Of a stretch of DNA of 64,000 bases, positions 39,847-48,164 are shown piece by piece; positions within the stretch are counted from its first letter, which is position 1; every line of letters starts with the position of its first letter. A program made the translations under genes and the position numbers. The notes beneath the pieces are model-generated. The model made no database searches. It was not told the origin of the DNA and saw only the letters and a list, made by a program, of their open reading frames with translations. Source of the stretch: Chloroflexota bacterium (GTDB lineage Bacteria; Chloroflexota; Anaerolineae; Aggregatilineales; Phototrophicaceae); assembly GCA_026707745.1 (NCBI GenBank), contig JAPOWG010000105.1, forward strand, positions 1 through 64,000, in the 5' to 3' direction.

Positions 39847-41057
39847 ATCTTCGGACGCCGCGCCCAGAAGCCCAGCGCCAAGGTCATGATGCCAATCGCC
39901 ACTGCTAGCAAGCAGATGATCCAGATCTGCGTCAGCGGCGCGGTCATCTCGAGTATTCTCGCGCCATCCAGCGCAAAACTGTCGCGCAGATAGATCTCCA
40001 CCACGCCGCGGCATCCTTGAACGATCGTCGACAATGCCACGCCAAAGGCGATCAGCCAGAGGGGCGCGTAACCCGTAACACGTCTGTTGCCGCCGCGTAA
40101 TTCAGTGGCGACGCTGTTGAGACAGGCGCAAAGGATCGCCAGCAGCGCCCAGCTCATTATCCAGTCTTGCGCGGCCTGCAATGCCGTGTTCTGCAGGGCA
40201 TTGTTGAGCATTGCTTGCAGACTAATCGCGCCCAGGAAACCGCCGGCAACCAGCCAAAAGAGCGTCGCGACGGCTGTCCAGTGAGGCGCCAGCGACATAT
40301 CATTGTTGCGCAGGCTAAGCGCGCGGTAAGCGTGACCGGCCAGGATTGTATAACAGAGGACGATCAGGGGCGTGGCGCTGATGCTGACAAGGGGCGGCAG
40401 CCCCAGTGTGGCGATGCTTATCAGGCTGCCAGACAGAAAAAGCAGGACCGCAACGATCTTGACACCATCGTTCGCCCAGTCCCGCTCAACCCTGCTGAAA
40501 CGGGTCATCAGCCAGAATGCCGCGCTCAACGCGGCGATGCTATAAGCGACATGCCATTGAAAGAGGTCCAGGACCTTGTCCCAGGGTGAACTCGCGAAGG
40601 GCTTTGCCAGGGAACTGACGCAGACCAGCAGCATGCCCGCTTGCCAGACGCGTGTAAAAGCCGAAGCCTCTTTGCCGGGGGAGGTCAATGCGAGCAGCGC
40701 CAGCAGGCCTAGGGCACTTAGCGCGTCAAGGAGACTGCCCCGGAGAAAGGGGCTGGCAATCAGCGTAACGATGATCAGGGCGATCCAGGCGCGCTGAAAA
40801 ACTTGCAGCATCCGCTCGGAAAGGGAGTCGGACGCCATGGTAGTGCCAGCCCCGACCAGCCCCGTCAGTATCACCAGCGACAAACAGCGAGCGCTAAGGC
40901 CTTTGACCGTTTCTTCGTCGAAATGGAGCGCCAGGGGATTCGCTGGAAGCTGAAACAGCGCCTCCAGCAGGAAACTCGCACTGTACAGCATCAGCAATAG
41001 AACGATCAGGCTCAAAAACTGATACTGGATCTTGCCGCGGGGAGACAGTCTGATCAT
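39828..41057 (-). CDS. Multi-TM hypothetical membrane protein
   Basis: Long ORF dense in TM segments; convergent with 39454-39846 and next to 41063-42592. Confidence 0.7.
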   Translation of the reverse strand: MIRLSPRGKIQYQFLSLIVLLLMLYSASFLLEALFQLPANPLALHFDEETVKGLSARCLSLVILTGLVGAGTTMASDSLSERMLQVFQRAWIALIIVTLIASPFLRGSLLDALSALGLLALLALTSPGKEASAFTRVWQAGMLLVCVSSLAKPFASSPWDKVLDLFQWHVAYSIAALSAAFWLMTRFSRVERDWANDGVKIVAVLLFLSGSLISIATLGLPPLVSISATPLIVLCYTILAGHAYRALSLRNNDMSLAPHWTAVATLFWLVAGGFLGAISLQAMLNNALQNTALQAAQDWIMSWALLAILCACLNSVATELRGGNRRVTGYAPLWLIAFGVALSTIVQGCRGVVEIYLRDSFALDGARILEMTAPLTQIWIICLLAVAIGIMTLALGFWARRPKIQVDPP

Positions 41058-41062
41058 GCGAA

Positions 41063-42592
41063 TTATGCTGGGCTTCGAAAGACCTGCGCCGGTCCGTGAC
41101 CGAAAATACCGTCAACGGTAAAGCGCAATTGATAGTCCCTTTGGACAATCGCCATCAACCGCAGGATGCCCGGCTCGCCGGCGGCGATCATATCGGGAAA
41201 GATCACAACCCAGGTCGGTGCTTGCCTTGACCATTCGTCGATCAAAGCCGGCAAAACAAAATCGGGCCGGAAGTACCAACGCCAGCCCTTGATCCAGGCG
41301 CCGGGCGGCAGCAGACCGGTACGGGCATGTAGTTGGGGCGTGCTGTCGGTTTCGGGCAAGACGAAGAGCGTTTCCTCCGGCGCGCTTTCGAGAAGCAATT
41401 GGGCGACGACCTCGTCGAACTCGTCATAGCCCAAAGTCGCGCCGGGCCCCAGGGAGGTCGGGATGTAGGTTACCGCGCCGGTCCAGAGCCAGCCGACGCC
41501 GATGCCTAGCGCCAGTCCGGCGAAGACCGTTTGCGAAACTTGCCACTGACGTGGATCCGCAAACTGGGGCAAGGTCCATGCCAAAACCATGCCGGACATC
41601 ACCGCGGCGAAGGGCAGGTGCCCCATGCCGTGGATCTCGCCGAAGCGCGGATAGAGCACGGTCAGCGTCGCCAGCCATACCAGCGCGAGCAAAAGCAGTC
41701 GACGCTTGTCCCGCCGCAGCGCGAGCAACGCGAAGGGAAAGACGAGCAAATTGCCCAGCAGCAGCTTGCGAAATAGATCGCCATCGAGCGGCACCCCATC
41801 CATGAAGCCATGCAGGTTGAATGTCCAGTTCCAGAAGATATAGCTGTCCAGCAGGCCGCTCGCCGCCAGCGCCAGCCATTGCAGCCCCGGCAATGTCAGC
41901 GCCGCCAGCGCGTAAACGAGCGAGAACCTGCGGTTTTCGGTGACTGTTAACCAGATGCCGACGAGAGCGACAGCCAGCCAGGCATGTTGCTTGAAGAGCG
42001 TCGCCGCGCCCATTAACAAACCCGTCAGCGCGATTTGCTTGTGTGTCGGACGTTCCTCCGCGTGATAATAAACGGTCAAAGCCAGCAGGACGCAGAGCGC
42101 CAGCAGGGTGTCGAAATAGAGCATGATATTGCCGTAGACGGGCTCCCACCAAACCCAGTACAGCGCGGCTAGCGCGCCGGCGGAGGGCTTGCCGCTCAGC
42201 CTTGTCGCCAGGTGATAGATCAACAGGGTCAAGGCGACAACCAGGGCGGTATTGAGGACTTTGATCAGCAGCGCTGGATCCACAGTGGGCAGCAGGGCTT
42301 GAGCGGCGGCGCCCAGCAAGGAACTGCCGGGGGCGTGCTGCTCCCAGATATCGGCGAAAAGCGTCTTGCCCCGATTCATCATCCAGGGGATGGCCAACTG
42401 GCCCGAATGCGCCGCCGGCGACAGCCAGAACAGGTGGCTCAAGACCTGAAACAGAATTAGGGCAAAGAGCAAGAGGCGCGCCACGACGAACTCCTGAATA
42501 GCGGCGGGAACTGCCCCACATCCTAACAGCCGCTCGGCGGCAGCGAAAGAGTCCGCCGCGCTCACAGAAAATAACAAGCCTTCTTGTCGCAT
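41063..42592 (-). CDS. GT-C-like multi-TM membrane protein; N-terminal ~22 aa derive from a dispersed repeat, true start probably downstream
   Basis: LFADIWEQHAPGSSLLGAAAQALL; many TMs; N-terminus MRQEGLLFSVSAADSFAAAERL equals the repeat peptide. Confidence 0.75.
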   Translation of the reverse strand: MRQEGLLFSVSAADSFAAAERLLGCGAVPAAIQEFVVARLLLFALILFQVLSHLFWLSPAAHSGQLAIPWMMNRGKTLFADIWEQHAPGSSLLGAAAQALLPTVDPALLIKVLNTALVVALTLLIYHLATRLSGKPSAGALAALYWVWWEPVYGNIMLYFDTLLALCVLLALTVYYHAEERPTHKQIALTGLLMGAATLFKQHAWLAVALVGIWLTVTENRRFSLVYALAALTLPGLQWLALAASGLLDSYIFWNWTFNLHGFMDGVPLDGDLFRKLLLGNLLVFPFALLALRRDKRRLLLLALVWLATLTVLYPRFGEIHGMGHLPFAAVMSGMVLAWTLPQFADPRQWQVSQTVFAGLALGIGVGWLWTGAVTYIPTSLGPGATLGYDEFDEVVAQLLLESAPEETLFVLPETDSTPQLHARTGLLPPGAWIKGWRWYFRPDFVLPALIDEWSRQAPTWVVIFPDMIAAGEPGILRLMAIVQRDYQLRFTVDGIFGHGPAQVFRSPA

Positions 42593-42606
42593 GAGCGACT
42601 CGGCTT
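42529..42606 (-). repeat. Dispersed repeat family A, inverted copy
   Basis: Plus strand GCCGCTCGGCGGCAGCGAAAGAGTCCGCCGCGCTCACAGAAAATAACAAGCCTTCTTGTCGCATGAGCGACTCGG. Confidence 0.9.
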
Positions 42607-42676
42607 ATTGGAAGAGATGGGCGGGAAATCTGAGTAGTTGCAAGTAAGTAATGAGAATCAAGAACCGAGACGAACT

Positions 42677-42765
42677 GTAGGGGCGTTTCGGCGAAAGGCC
42701 CGCAAAATATATTCCTCTGTTGGTATTTCTCTGCGCACTCTGTGTTTTCTGTGTTCAGATTTTGT
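42677..42765. repeat. Composite intergenic repeat: GGGCGTTTCGGCGAAAGGCCC + GCAAAATATATTCC + CTCTGTGTTTTCTGTG
   Basis: Collinear with 26781-26866. Confidence 0.85.
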
Positions 42766-42902
42766 TGCACGACTTACTTGGATTTGCTTGTCTACGCACA
42801 CTGTTGTACACGGGTGGACCGACTTGCCCTTTGGCTACATGATCTTTACGGCGGGGAGATTTGCGCTACAGTATATCAGAGTGAATCATTTGGAAGAGAA
42901 TT

Positions 42903-43523
42903 GTGAGCGCATACGAGGACAGCTATTTCGCGCATGGTCTGCGCTTGATGGATCTGGGCGACTATGAGGGCGCGGTCGCCATGTTCGACAACGCGCTCAA
43001 GCTGGGCTTGGGCGACCTCGCCGAAATCCATGTCTGTCGCGGCGAGGCGCTGGCCTATCTGGGCAAATGGACTGCGGCGGAAGACAGCGTCAACGAGGCG
43101 CTGCGACTGCAGCCCTATCTGGCGACGGCTTACAACGAGCGCGGCAATATCTATCGTTTCCAGGGCATGTTTGACAAAGCCCTTAACGATTACACCATGG
43201 CGATTCATATCGAGCCGGACTACGACGAAGCCTTCTTTAACCGCGCGCTGGCCTACGAATCGCGGCGCCGCTATGCCGATGCCGAAGCCGATCTCACCCA
43301 GGCTTTGCGGATAAACCCGAAGCTGGGCCAAGCCTACGAGGCGCGCGGACGCGCGCGCGCCAAGCAGTTCAAGTATGACCTGGCGGTCGCGGATATCAGC
43401 GCCTATTTGAAGAGCGGCGCGGCTCGCGAATTCGACAATCACAGCGAGATGCAGGGCTACTTGATTATCCTGCGCGTGCAGCGGCTCTTGTGGCGGTTGT
43501 TGCCCTGGCGGGGTAGGGGCTAG
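42903..43523 (+). CDS. Tetratricopeptide repeat protein
   Basis: Four TPR-like units (e.g. ATAYNERGNIYRFQGMFDKALNDYTMAIHIEPDYDEAFFNRALAYESRRRYADAEADLTQALRINP). Confidence 0.88.
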   Translation: MSAYEDSYFAHGLRLMDLGDYEGAVAMFDNALKLGLGDLAEIHVCRGEALAYLGKWTAAEDSVNEALRLQPYLATAYNERGNIYRFQGMFDKALNDYTMAIHIEPDYDEAFFNRALAYESRRRYADAEADLTQALRINPKLGQAYEARGRARAKQFKYDLAVADISAYLKSGAAREFDNHSEMQGYLIILRVQRLLWRLLPWRGRG

Positions 43524-43539
43524 TCGGTATTGTATACGT

Positions 43540-43623
43540 AAACCGCGTCGCTCATGCGACGAGAAGGCTTATTATTTGCGGGAGCGCGGTTAACCCTTTC
43601 GCCGGTTACGCGCTGAGCGGCTG
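43540..43623 (+). repeat. Dispersed repeat family A (3' variant GCCGGTTACGCGCTGAGCGGCTG)
   Basis: AAACCGCGTCGCTCATGCGACGAGAAGGCTTATTATTTGCGGGAGCGCGGTTAACCCTTTCGCCGGTTACGCGCTGAGCGGCTG. Confidence 0.92.
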
Positions 43624-43642
43624 CTATAATTTGAAATTGCTA

Positions 43643-43738
43643 CGGGAGCGCATGGGAGTCGAACCCACCATCGCCTGCTAGGCGCAACCGATCACCGGTT
43701 TTGAAGACCGGGGCATCCACCGGGACACATCCACTCCC
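43643..43738 (-). tRNA. selC: tRNA-Sec (anticodon TCA)
   Basis: Reverse strand GGGAGTGGATGTGTCCCGGTGGATGCCCCGGTCTTCAAAACCGGTGATCGGTTGCGCCTAGCAGGCGATGGTGGGTTCGACTCCCATGCGCTCCCG: acceptor GGGAGTG/CGCTCCC, anticodon stem-loop CCGGT-CTTCAAA-ACCGG (TCA), long variable arm, T-loop GGTTCGACTCC; ~96 nt. Confidence 0.92.
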
Positions 43739-43845
43739 CTCGGCTCAAGATTATAGCGGCGCGCCCGCCTTCGGTCTATATCGCGCCATTGATTGCCGGT
43801 ATTATGGCCGGATAAACTCACCTGAGTCGACGAAAGGAATAAAAC

Positions 43846-44136
43846 ATGCCCGCCTATATGATCGTGCGCGTCAATGTCACAGATCCGGACCAGTACGCCC
43901 AATACACCAAGCTGACGCCGGGCATCGTGAAAAAGTACGGCGGCAGCTTCGTCGTCCGCGGCGGGGAGAAGCACGTGCTCGAAGGACCGGAGGTTCCCGA
44001 ACGGATCGTGCTGCTCAGATTCCCCGATGTCGAGACGGCCAAGCGCATGTACAACTCCGCTGAATATCAGGCAGCGATCAAAGTTCGTGAGGGCGCGGCC
44101 GAGGCTTCCTTCATAGTGATGGAAGGCCTGGCATAG
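43846..44136 (+). CDS. DUF1330 family protein
   Basis: MPAYMIVRVNVTDPDQYAQYTKLTP...GGSFVVRGGEKHVLEG...RIVLLRFPDVETAKRMYNSAEYQ. Confidence 0.9.
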   Translation: MPAYMIVRVNVTDPDQYAQYTKLTPGIVKKYGGSFVVRGGEKHVLEGPEVPERIVLLRFPDVETAKRMYNSAEYQAAIKVREGAAEASFIVMEGLA

Positions 44137-44143
44137 ACTCCGG

Positions 44144-44830
44144 GTGAGGTCGATGAAACTAATCCTCTTTGATATCGACGGCACCTTGCTGATCAGCCGC
44201 GGCATCGGGCGCGAGGCGAAACGCCGCGCTATGCTGGAGTGCTTTGGCGAGGTCGGCGATCTCGACAATCATGTCTTTGGCGGCAAGACCGATTGGCAGA
44301 TCCTGGCCGACCTGCTGGCGCCCGCCGGCAAAACGTCGGCGGATATCGGTCGTGAGATTGCCAGGTACGAGCGGGTGATGGCGCGGCACATGCGGGAAAT
44401 CAAAGGCAGTTATCGCGCCGACGCGCTTCCCTATGCTATGGAACTGGTGAAGAATCTGCGGGATCGTGACGATGCGATTGTGGGTCTGGTTACCGGAAAT
44501 ACGTCAATGACTGCCGACATCAAGCTGGAAATGGCGGGATTCAAGCGCGACTGGTTTGCCGTGGGCGCCTTTGGCAACGAAGCCGCCGAACGCGACGAGC
44601 TGACGCGGCTCGCGCTGGAGCGTGCGGAAAGTAATACGGCGCGTCCCTTCGACGGCGACGATGTGATCGTGATCGGCGATACCGTTGCCGATATCGACGC
44701 CGCCCGAGCGATTGACGCGGTGGCGGTTGCCGTATGTACCGGTTATACAGAGCGCGAGCAATTGCGCGATCGCCAGCCTGATTTTCTGCTGGATGACTTG
44801 CGTTCATTCTTCGCTTCGGTCATGGTGTAA
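44144..44830 (+). CDS. HAD family hydrolase (phosphoglycolate-phosphatase-like)
   Basis: LILFDIDGTLLISRGIGREA; LVTGNTSMTADIKLEMAGF; VIVIGDTVADIDAARAIDAVAVAVCTGY. Confidence 0.9.
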   Translation: MRSMKLILFDIDGTLLISRGIGREAKRRAMLECFGEVGDLDNHVFGGKTDWQILADLLAPAGKTSADIGREIARYERVMARHMREIKGSYRADALPYAMELVKNLRDRDDAIVGLVTGNTSMTADIKLEMAGFKRDWFAVGAFGNEAAERDELTRLALERAESNTARPFDGDDVIVIGDTVADIDAARAIDAVAVAVCTGYTEREQLRDRQPDFLLDDLRSFFASVMV

Positions 44831-44905
44831 AATGCGCATAGGCCGGGAAGGGATATATTGTTTTACCTGAACTGGCGGAAGGCAATTTGATCGAAGCGGA
44901 TTCCG

Positions 44906-46159
44906 ATGCAGATTCGTACCCCCAAGAAATACCAAGGCGTACAGCGGCGCAAGCTGATAAGCTGTCGACGGTTGCTCTTTTATCTGGTGATGCTGGCTTT
45001 GATCGGCGCGGGCATCGTTGTCTATTTGAATCGGGGGACCTTGGCGCCGATTGTGCAGGATGCGCTGTTGGATACCATCCGCGAAATGGAAGATCGCGCC
45101 GCGACGATGGCCGTGCCAGATCCAAGTCCAACTGTCGATCCGCGCAACAAGGTGGTCGAAGCCAACAATTACTGGGTTCGGGGCGCGCTGAACGAAGCGC
45201 TGGACATTTACACCGCCATCGCGGACGCCTTGCCTAATTCGGTGGAAGTGTTCCGGCGCATCGCTGTTGCGCTGATCAACTCCGCGCGGCCGGCCGAAGC
45301 GTTAGTCTTCGCCGAGCGCGCGGTAAATGCCGATCCCTTTTCTGCGGAGGCCTGGGCCATCCGCGCCTGGGCGCTCGACTGGGCGGGCAGGGATGGCGAG
45401 GCGGTATCCAGCGCCTTGCACGCCCTGGAGTTGGATCCGCAAAACAGTCGCGCCGGGGCTTATTTGGCAGAGGCCTATTTTGAACTGGGTCAGCTTGGCC
45501 GTGCCGAAGACCTGATTGAAGAGATTCTGGCGGAGGACGCCAACAGCGCGGAAGCCTGGCGCGCGCGCGGTTTGATCAAGTCGGAAGGTCGATTCGACTA
45601 TGCCGGGGCGGCCGAGGACTTTGCGACGGCATACGGCATAGCGGACAATATGAACCTGGTCGCGATTGACCTCGCGCGTACCGAAACCGTCCTCGGCAAT
45701 CTGGAGGCGGCGTTGGAAGTCTTACAAGACGTCACGGAAGCTAATCCCCGCAACACACAAGCGCTTTATCTCATGGGTTTGATTTACCGAAACAACCTGG
45801 GCAACCCGTCGCAGGCGCTGCGGCACCTGCAAGATTGTGTTGATTTTGATGCCGATCACATCAACTGCCATTATGAGTTGGGGCGCGCGCAACTGGAATT
45901 GGAATTCGGGCAGGAAGCGGCGGGAACCCTCGTGCGAGCCATAGATCTGGGCAGCGAGAATCCGCGACACTACTATTGGGCTGGCGAGGCACAGCGCAAC
46001 CTCAACAACTGCACGCGCGCCATGTACTATTTTGATCAGGGCTTGCAAAAGGCGCGCGACCAAAACTTCAGCGAGTTGATCGACGCCCTCGAGACCGTAA
46101 TCCCTTTGTGCAGACAATCTTTCCAGGTTGACGCGACTGAAGCGGCGGGCGACGGCTAG
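44906..46159 (+). CDS. Membrane-anchored tetratricopeptide repeat protein
   Basis: N-terminal TM LLFYLVMLALIGAGIVVYL then multiple TPR-like units. Confidence 0.82.
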   Translation: MQIRTPKKYQGVQRRKLISCRRLLFYLVMLALIGAGIVVYLNRGTLAPIVQDALLDTIREMEDRAATMAVPDPSPTVDPRNKVVEANNYWVRGALNEALDIYTAIADALPNSVEVFRRIAVALINSARPAEALVFAERAVNADPFSAEAWAIRAWALDWAGRDGEAVSSALHALELDPQNSRAGAYLAEAYFELGQLGRAEDLIEEILAEDANSAEAWRARGLIKSEGRFDYAGAAEDFATAYGIADNMNLVAIDLARTETVLGNLEAALEVLQDVTEANPRNTQALYLMGLIYRNNLGNPSQALRHLQDCVDFDADHINCHYELGRAQLELEFGQEAAGTLVRAIDLGSENPRHYYWAGEAQRNLNNCTRAMYYFDQGLQKARDQNFSELIDALETVIPLCRQSFQVDATEAAGDG

Positions 46160-46194
46160 ATGGGTAGCCACGTGCGTTCACGACGTGCTAGAGG

Positions 46195-47055
46195 CTAGTC
46201 GGAAGCGGACGCGTTGAGGTCGAAGTATCGCAGGCTGTCTCTCATGTCGGCAACGCGGTCCATCTCCAGCACCATGAGCGGTTCATTGGGCAATCGACGC
46301 AGCGCTGGCAACAGGCTTTGATAGTCGAGCACACCATGGTCCCAATCGAAACCATAATGCTCGTCCATAACGCCGTTGTTGTTGTTCATGTGTAATTCGA
46401 TAACCCATGTTCCCAAGGCATCGAGCCAGTCGTTAAAGCTGTAATCTGGATCGGAGAATAGATTCGCGTGGCCGACATCGATACAGGACTTGAGATAGGG
46501 GTGATCCAGTTCACTCAGCAAGTTGCCGATGATAGAAGGGTCAAACTCCCACATATTCTCTATGGCCACCAGTACGCCGTATGCCTCGGCGTAGTCGCCC
46601 AGGGGACCCCAAAAGTCGACGTTGCGCTGATGCCAACCTTCGCGATAAGAGTCGTTGTGCAGCAAGCCAATGTAGTTGACATGGAAGACGACCTGCTGCA
46701 CGTCCAGCTCGGATGCGATGCGTATGACGTGCTCATAGCGTCCGTATGTGAGATCGTTGATGCGTTGGTCGGGACTGCCAGAAGCCAGGTCCATGAACGG
46801 TCCGTGCATGGTCAAGGGACCCGGCAGACCGCCCAGTTCTTTACGATAGCGCTTCGTCAGATCGCGCCAATCGCCATCGAGGACAGCGGGCACAGAAAAT
46901 GCCGTGAGTTCTATGCCCAGCGCGTATTCGCGCGCGAGCGCAAGGCACTCGTCGAAATTGTCTAGCCCGGCGCTGAGCAAAACATTGTCACGCATGCTTG
47001 GTCCTGATTGCTCGCCTGTTTGATAAAGCCAGTAGTACCGGTGCTCAGGGTACAC
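46195..47055 (-). CDS. Sugar phosphate isomerase/epimerase (AP_endonuc_2 TIM barrel)
   Basis: LTMHGPFMDLASGSPD; VLVAIENMWEFDPSIIGNLLSELDHPYLKSCIDVGHANLFSDP; VIELHMNNNNGVMDEHYGFDWDHG. Confidence 0.85.
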   Translation of the reverse strand: MYPEHRYYWLYQTGEQSGPSMRDNVLLSAGLDNFDECLALAREYALGIELTAFSVPAVLDGDWRDLTKRYRKELGGLPGPLTMHGPFMDLASGSPDQRINDLTYGRYEHVIRIASELDVQQVVFHVNYIGLLHNDSYREGWHQRNVDFWGPLGDYAEAYGVLVAIENMWEFDPSIIGNLLSELDHPYLKSCIDVGHANLFSDPDYSFNDWLDALGTWVIELHMNNNNGVMDEHYGFDWDHGVLDYQSLLPALRRLPNEPLMVLEMDRVADMRDSLRYFDLNASASD

Positions 47056-47231
47056 CTAGATAAATATTACAGCGATAATAGCGCGCCTGCAAGCGATGTG
47101 GGCAATCGAGCGGGCGCATACCAAGAGCCGCTCGGCGCCTGACCTGTCGCGAAATGCCGCTAGTAGGCGTTTGCAGCCTGTAAAAGGCGAAGATTCTCTA
47201 TTACCATCGTCGCCTAGGGAGTTTTTCTCAG

Positions 47232-47951
47232 ATGAGTTCCGAGCGCATCCTCGTTATATTGCCTGCGTTGAATGAGAGCCGCAATATCGCTCGCGTTGTC
47301 GATGGCGTGCGCGCTCATCTCCCGGGGGCGGATGTATTGGTGATCGACGACGGTTCTTTTGACGGCACGGGATACGAAGCGGGTGGCGCGGGCGCGATGG
47401 TTCTGACCATGCCCTACAATGTCGGCATCGGGGCGGCGGTCCAGGCCGGCTTTCAGTTTGCGGCAAGCCGTGACTATGACATCGTGATACGCAATGACGG
47501 AGACGGTCAACACGCGCCGGAGGCCAACCTTGATTTGATCGAAAAGTTGCGCGCGGAAAATGCCGACCTGGTGGTCGGTTCGCGGTTCCTGGGCGACGCG
47601 GGCGATTATGGCACACCTTTGTTGCGCCGGCTGGGCAGCGGCATCCTGGCGCGCTTGCTTTCCATCATCACAGGACAGCGCGTCACCGACCCGACATCGG
47701 GCTGCGCCGTCTTCAACCGCCGCGCGATTCAACTCTTCGCCCAGGCCTACCCGCACGACTATCCGGAGCCGGAAGCGATCGTCATCGCGCATCGCAGCGG
47801 TCTGCGCCAGACGGAAATCCCGGTCAAGATGATCCCGCGCGCGCATGGCGCCTCGTCGATCACGCCGCTGCGTTCAGTCTATTACATGATCAAGGTGATC
47901 CTGGCGATTCTGATCAACCTGTTGCGGCGGCCGCCTCAAGTGAAGCTATAA
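47232..47951 (+). CDS. Family 2 glycosyltransferase
   Basis: RILVILPALNESRNIARVVDGVRAHLPGADVLVIDDGSFDGT; NVGIGAAVQAGFQFA; RNDGDGQHAPE. Confidence 0.93.
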   Translation: MSSERILVILPALNESRNIARVVDGVRAHLPGADVLVIDDGSFDGTGYEAGGAGAMVLTMPYNVGIGAAVQAGFQFAASRDYDIVIRNDGDGQHAPEANLDLIEKLRAENADLVVGSRFLGDAGDYGTPLLRRLGSGILARLLSIITGQRVTDPTSGCAVFNRRAIQLFAQAYPHDYPEPEAIVIAHRSGLRQTEIPVKMIPRAHGASSITPLRSVYYMIKVILAILINLLRRPPQVKL

Positions 47952-48164
47952 CAGCATAAGATAGGTTTTCTGAACGGGGGCATTCCACCTCGCGCCCCGG
48001 TTGGAATCGAGGACCGCAATTTCAGCACTTAGGCTCATAAACATTCCTTGACGCTGGTTCGGGAAATCGAACGGAGATTAGATTTGTATTCTTGTGCATC
48101 CGTCGGGTATAATGTCTGCGCCAAATTCCAAACATTGGTAGTTCGATAATAGAAAGGAAGCAAA

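Noticed and set aside
41424-42770. Minus ORF of 448 aa overlapping the GT-C-like gene
   Set aside because: Alternative frame; N-terminus comes from the composite repeat and the body is a frame-shifted reading of 41063-42592.
47105-47180. Possible further copy of dispersed repeat A (GAGCCGCTCGGCGCC)
   Set aside because: Only a short match to one end; not enough to call a copy.
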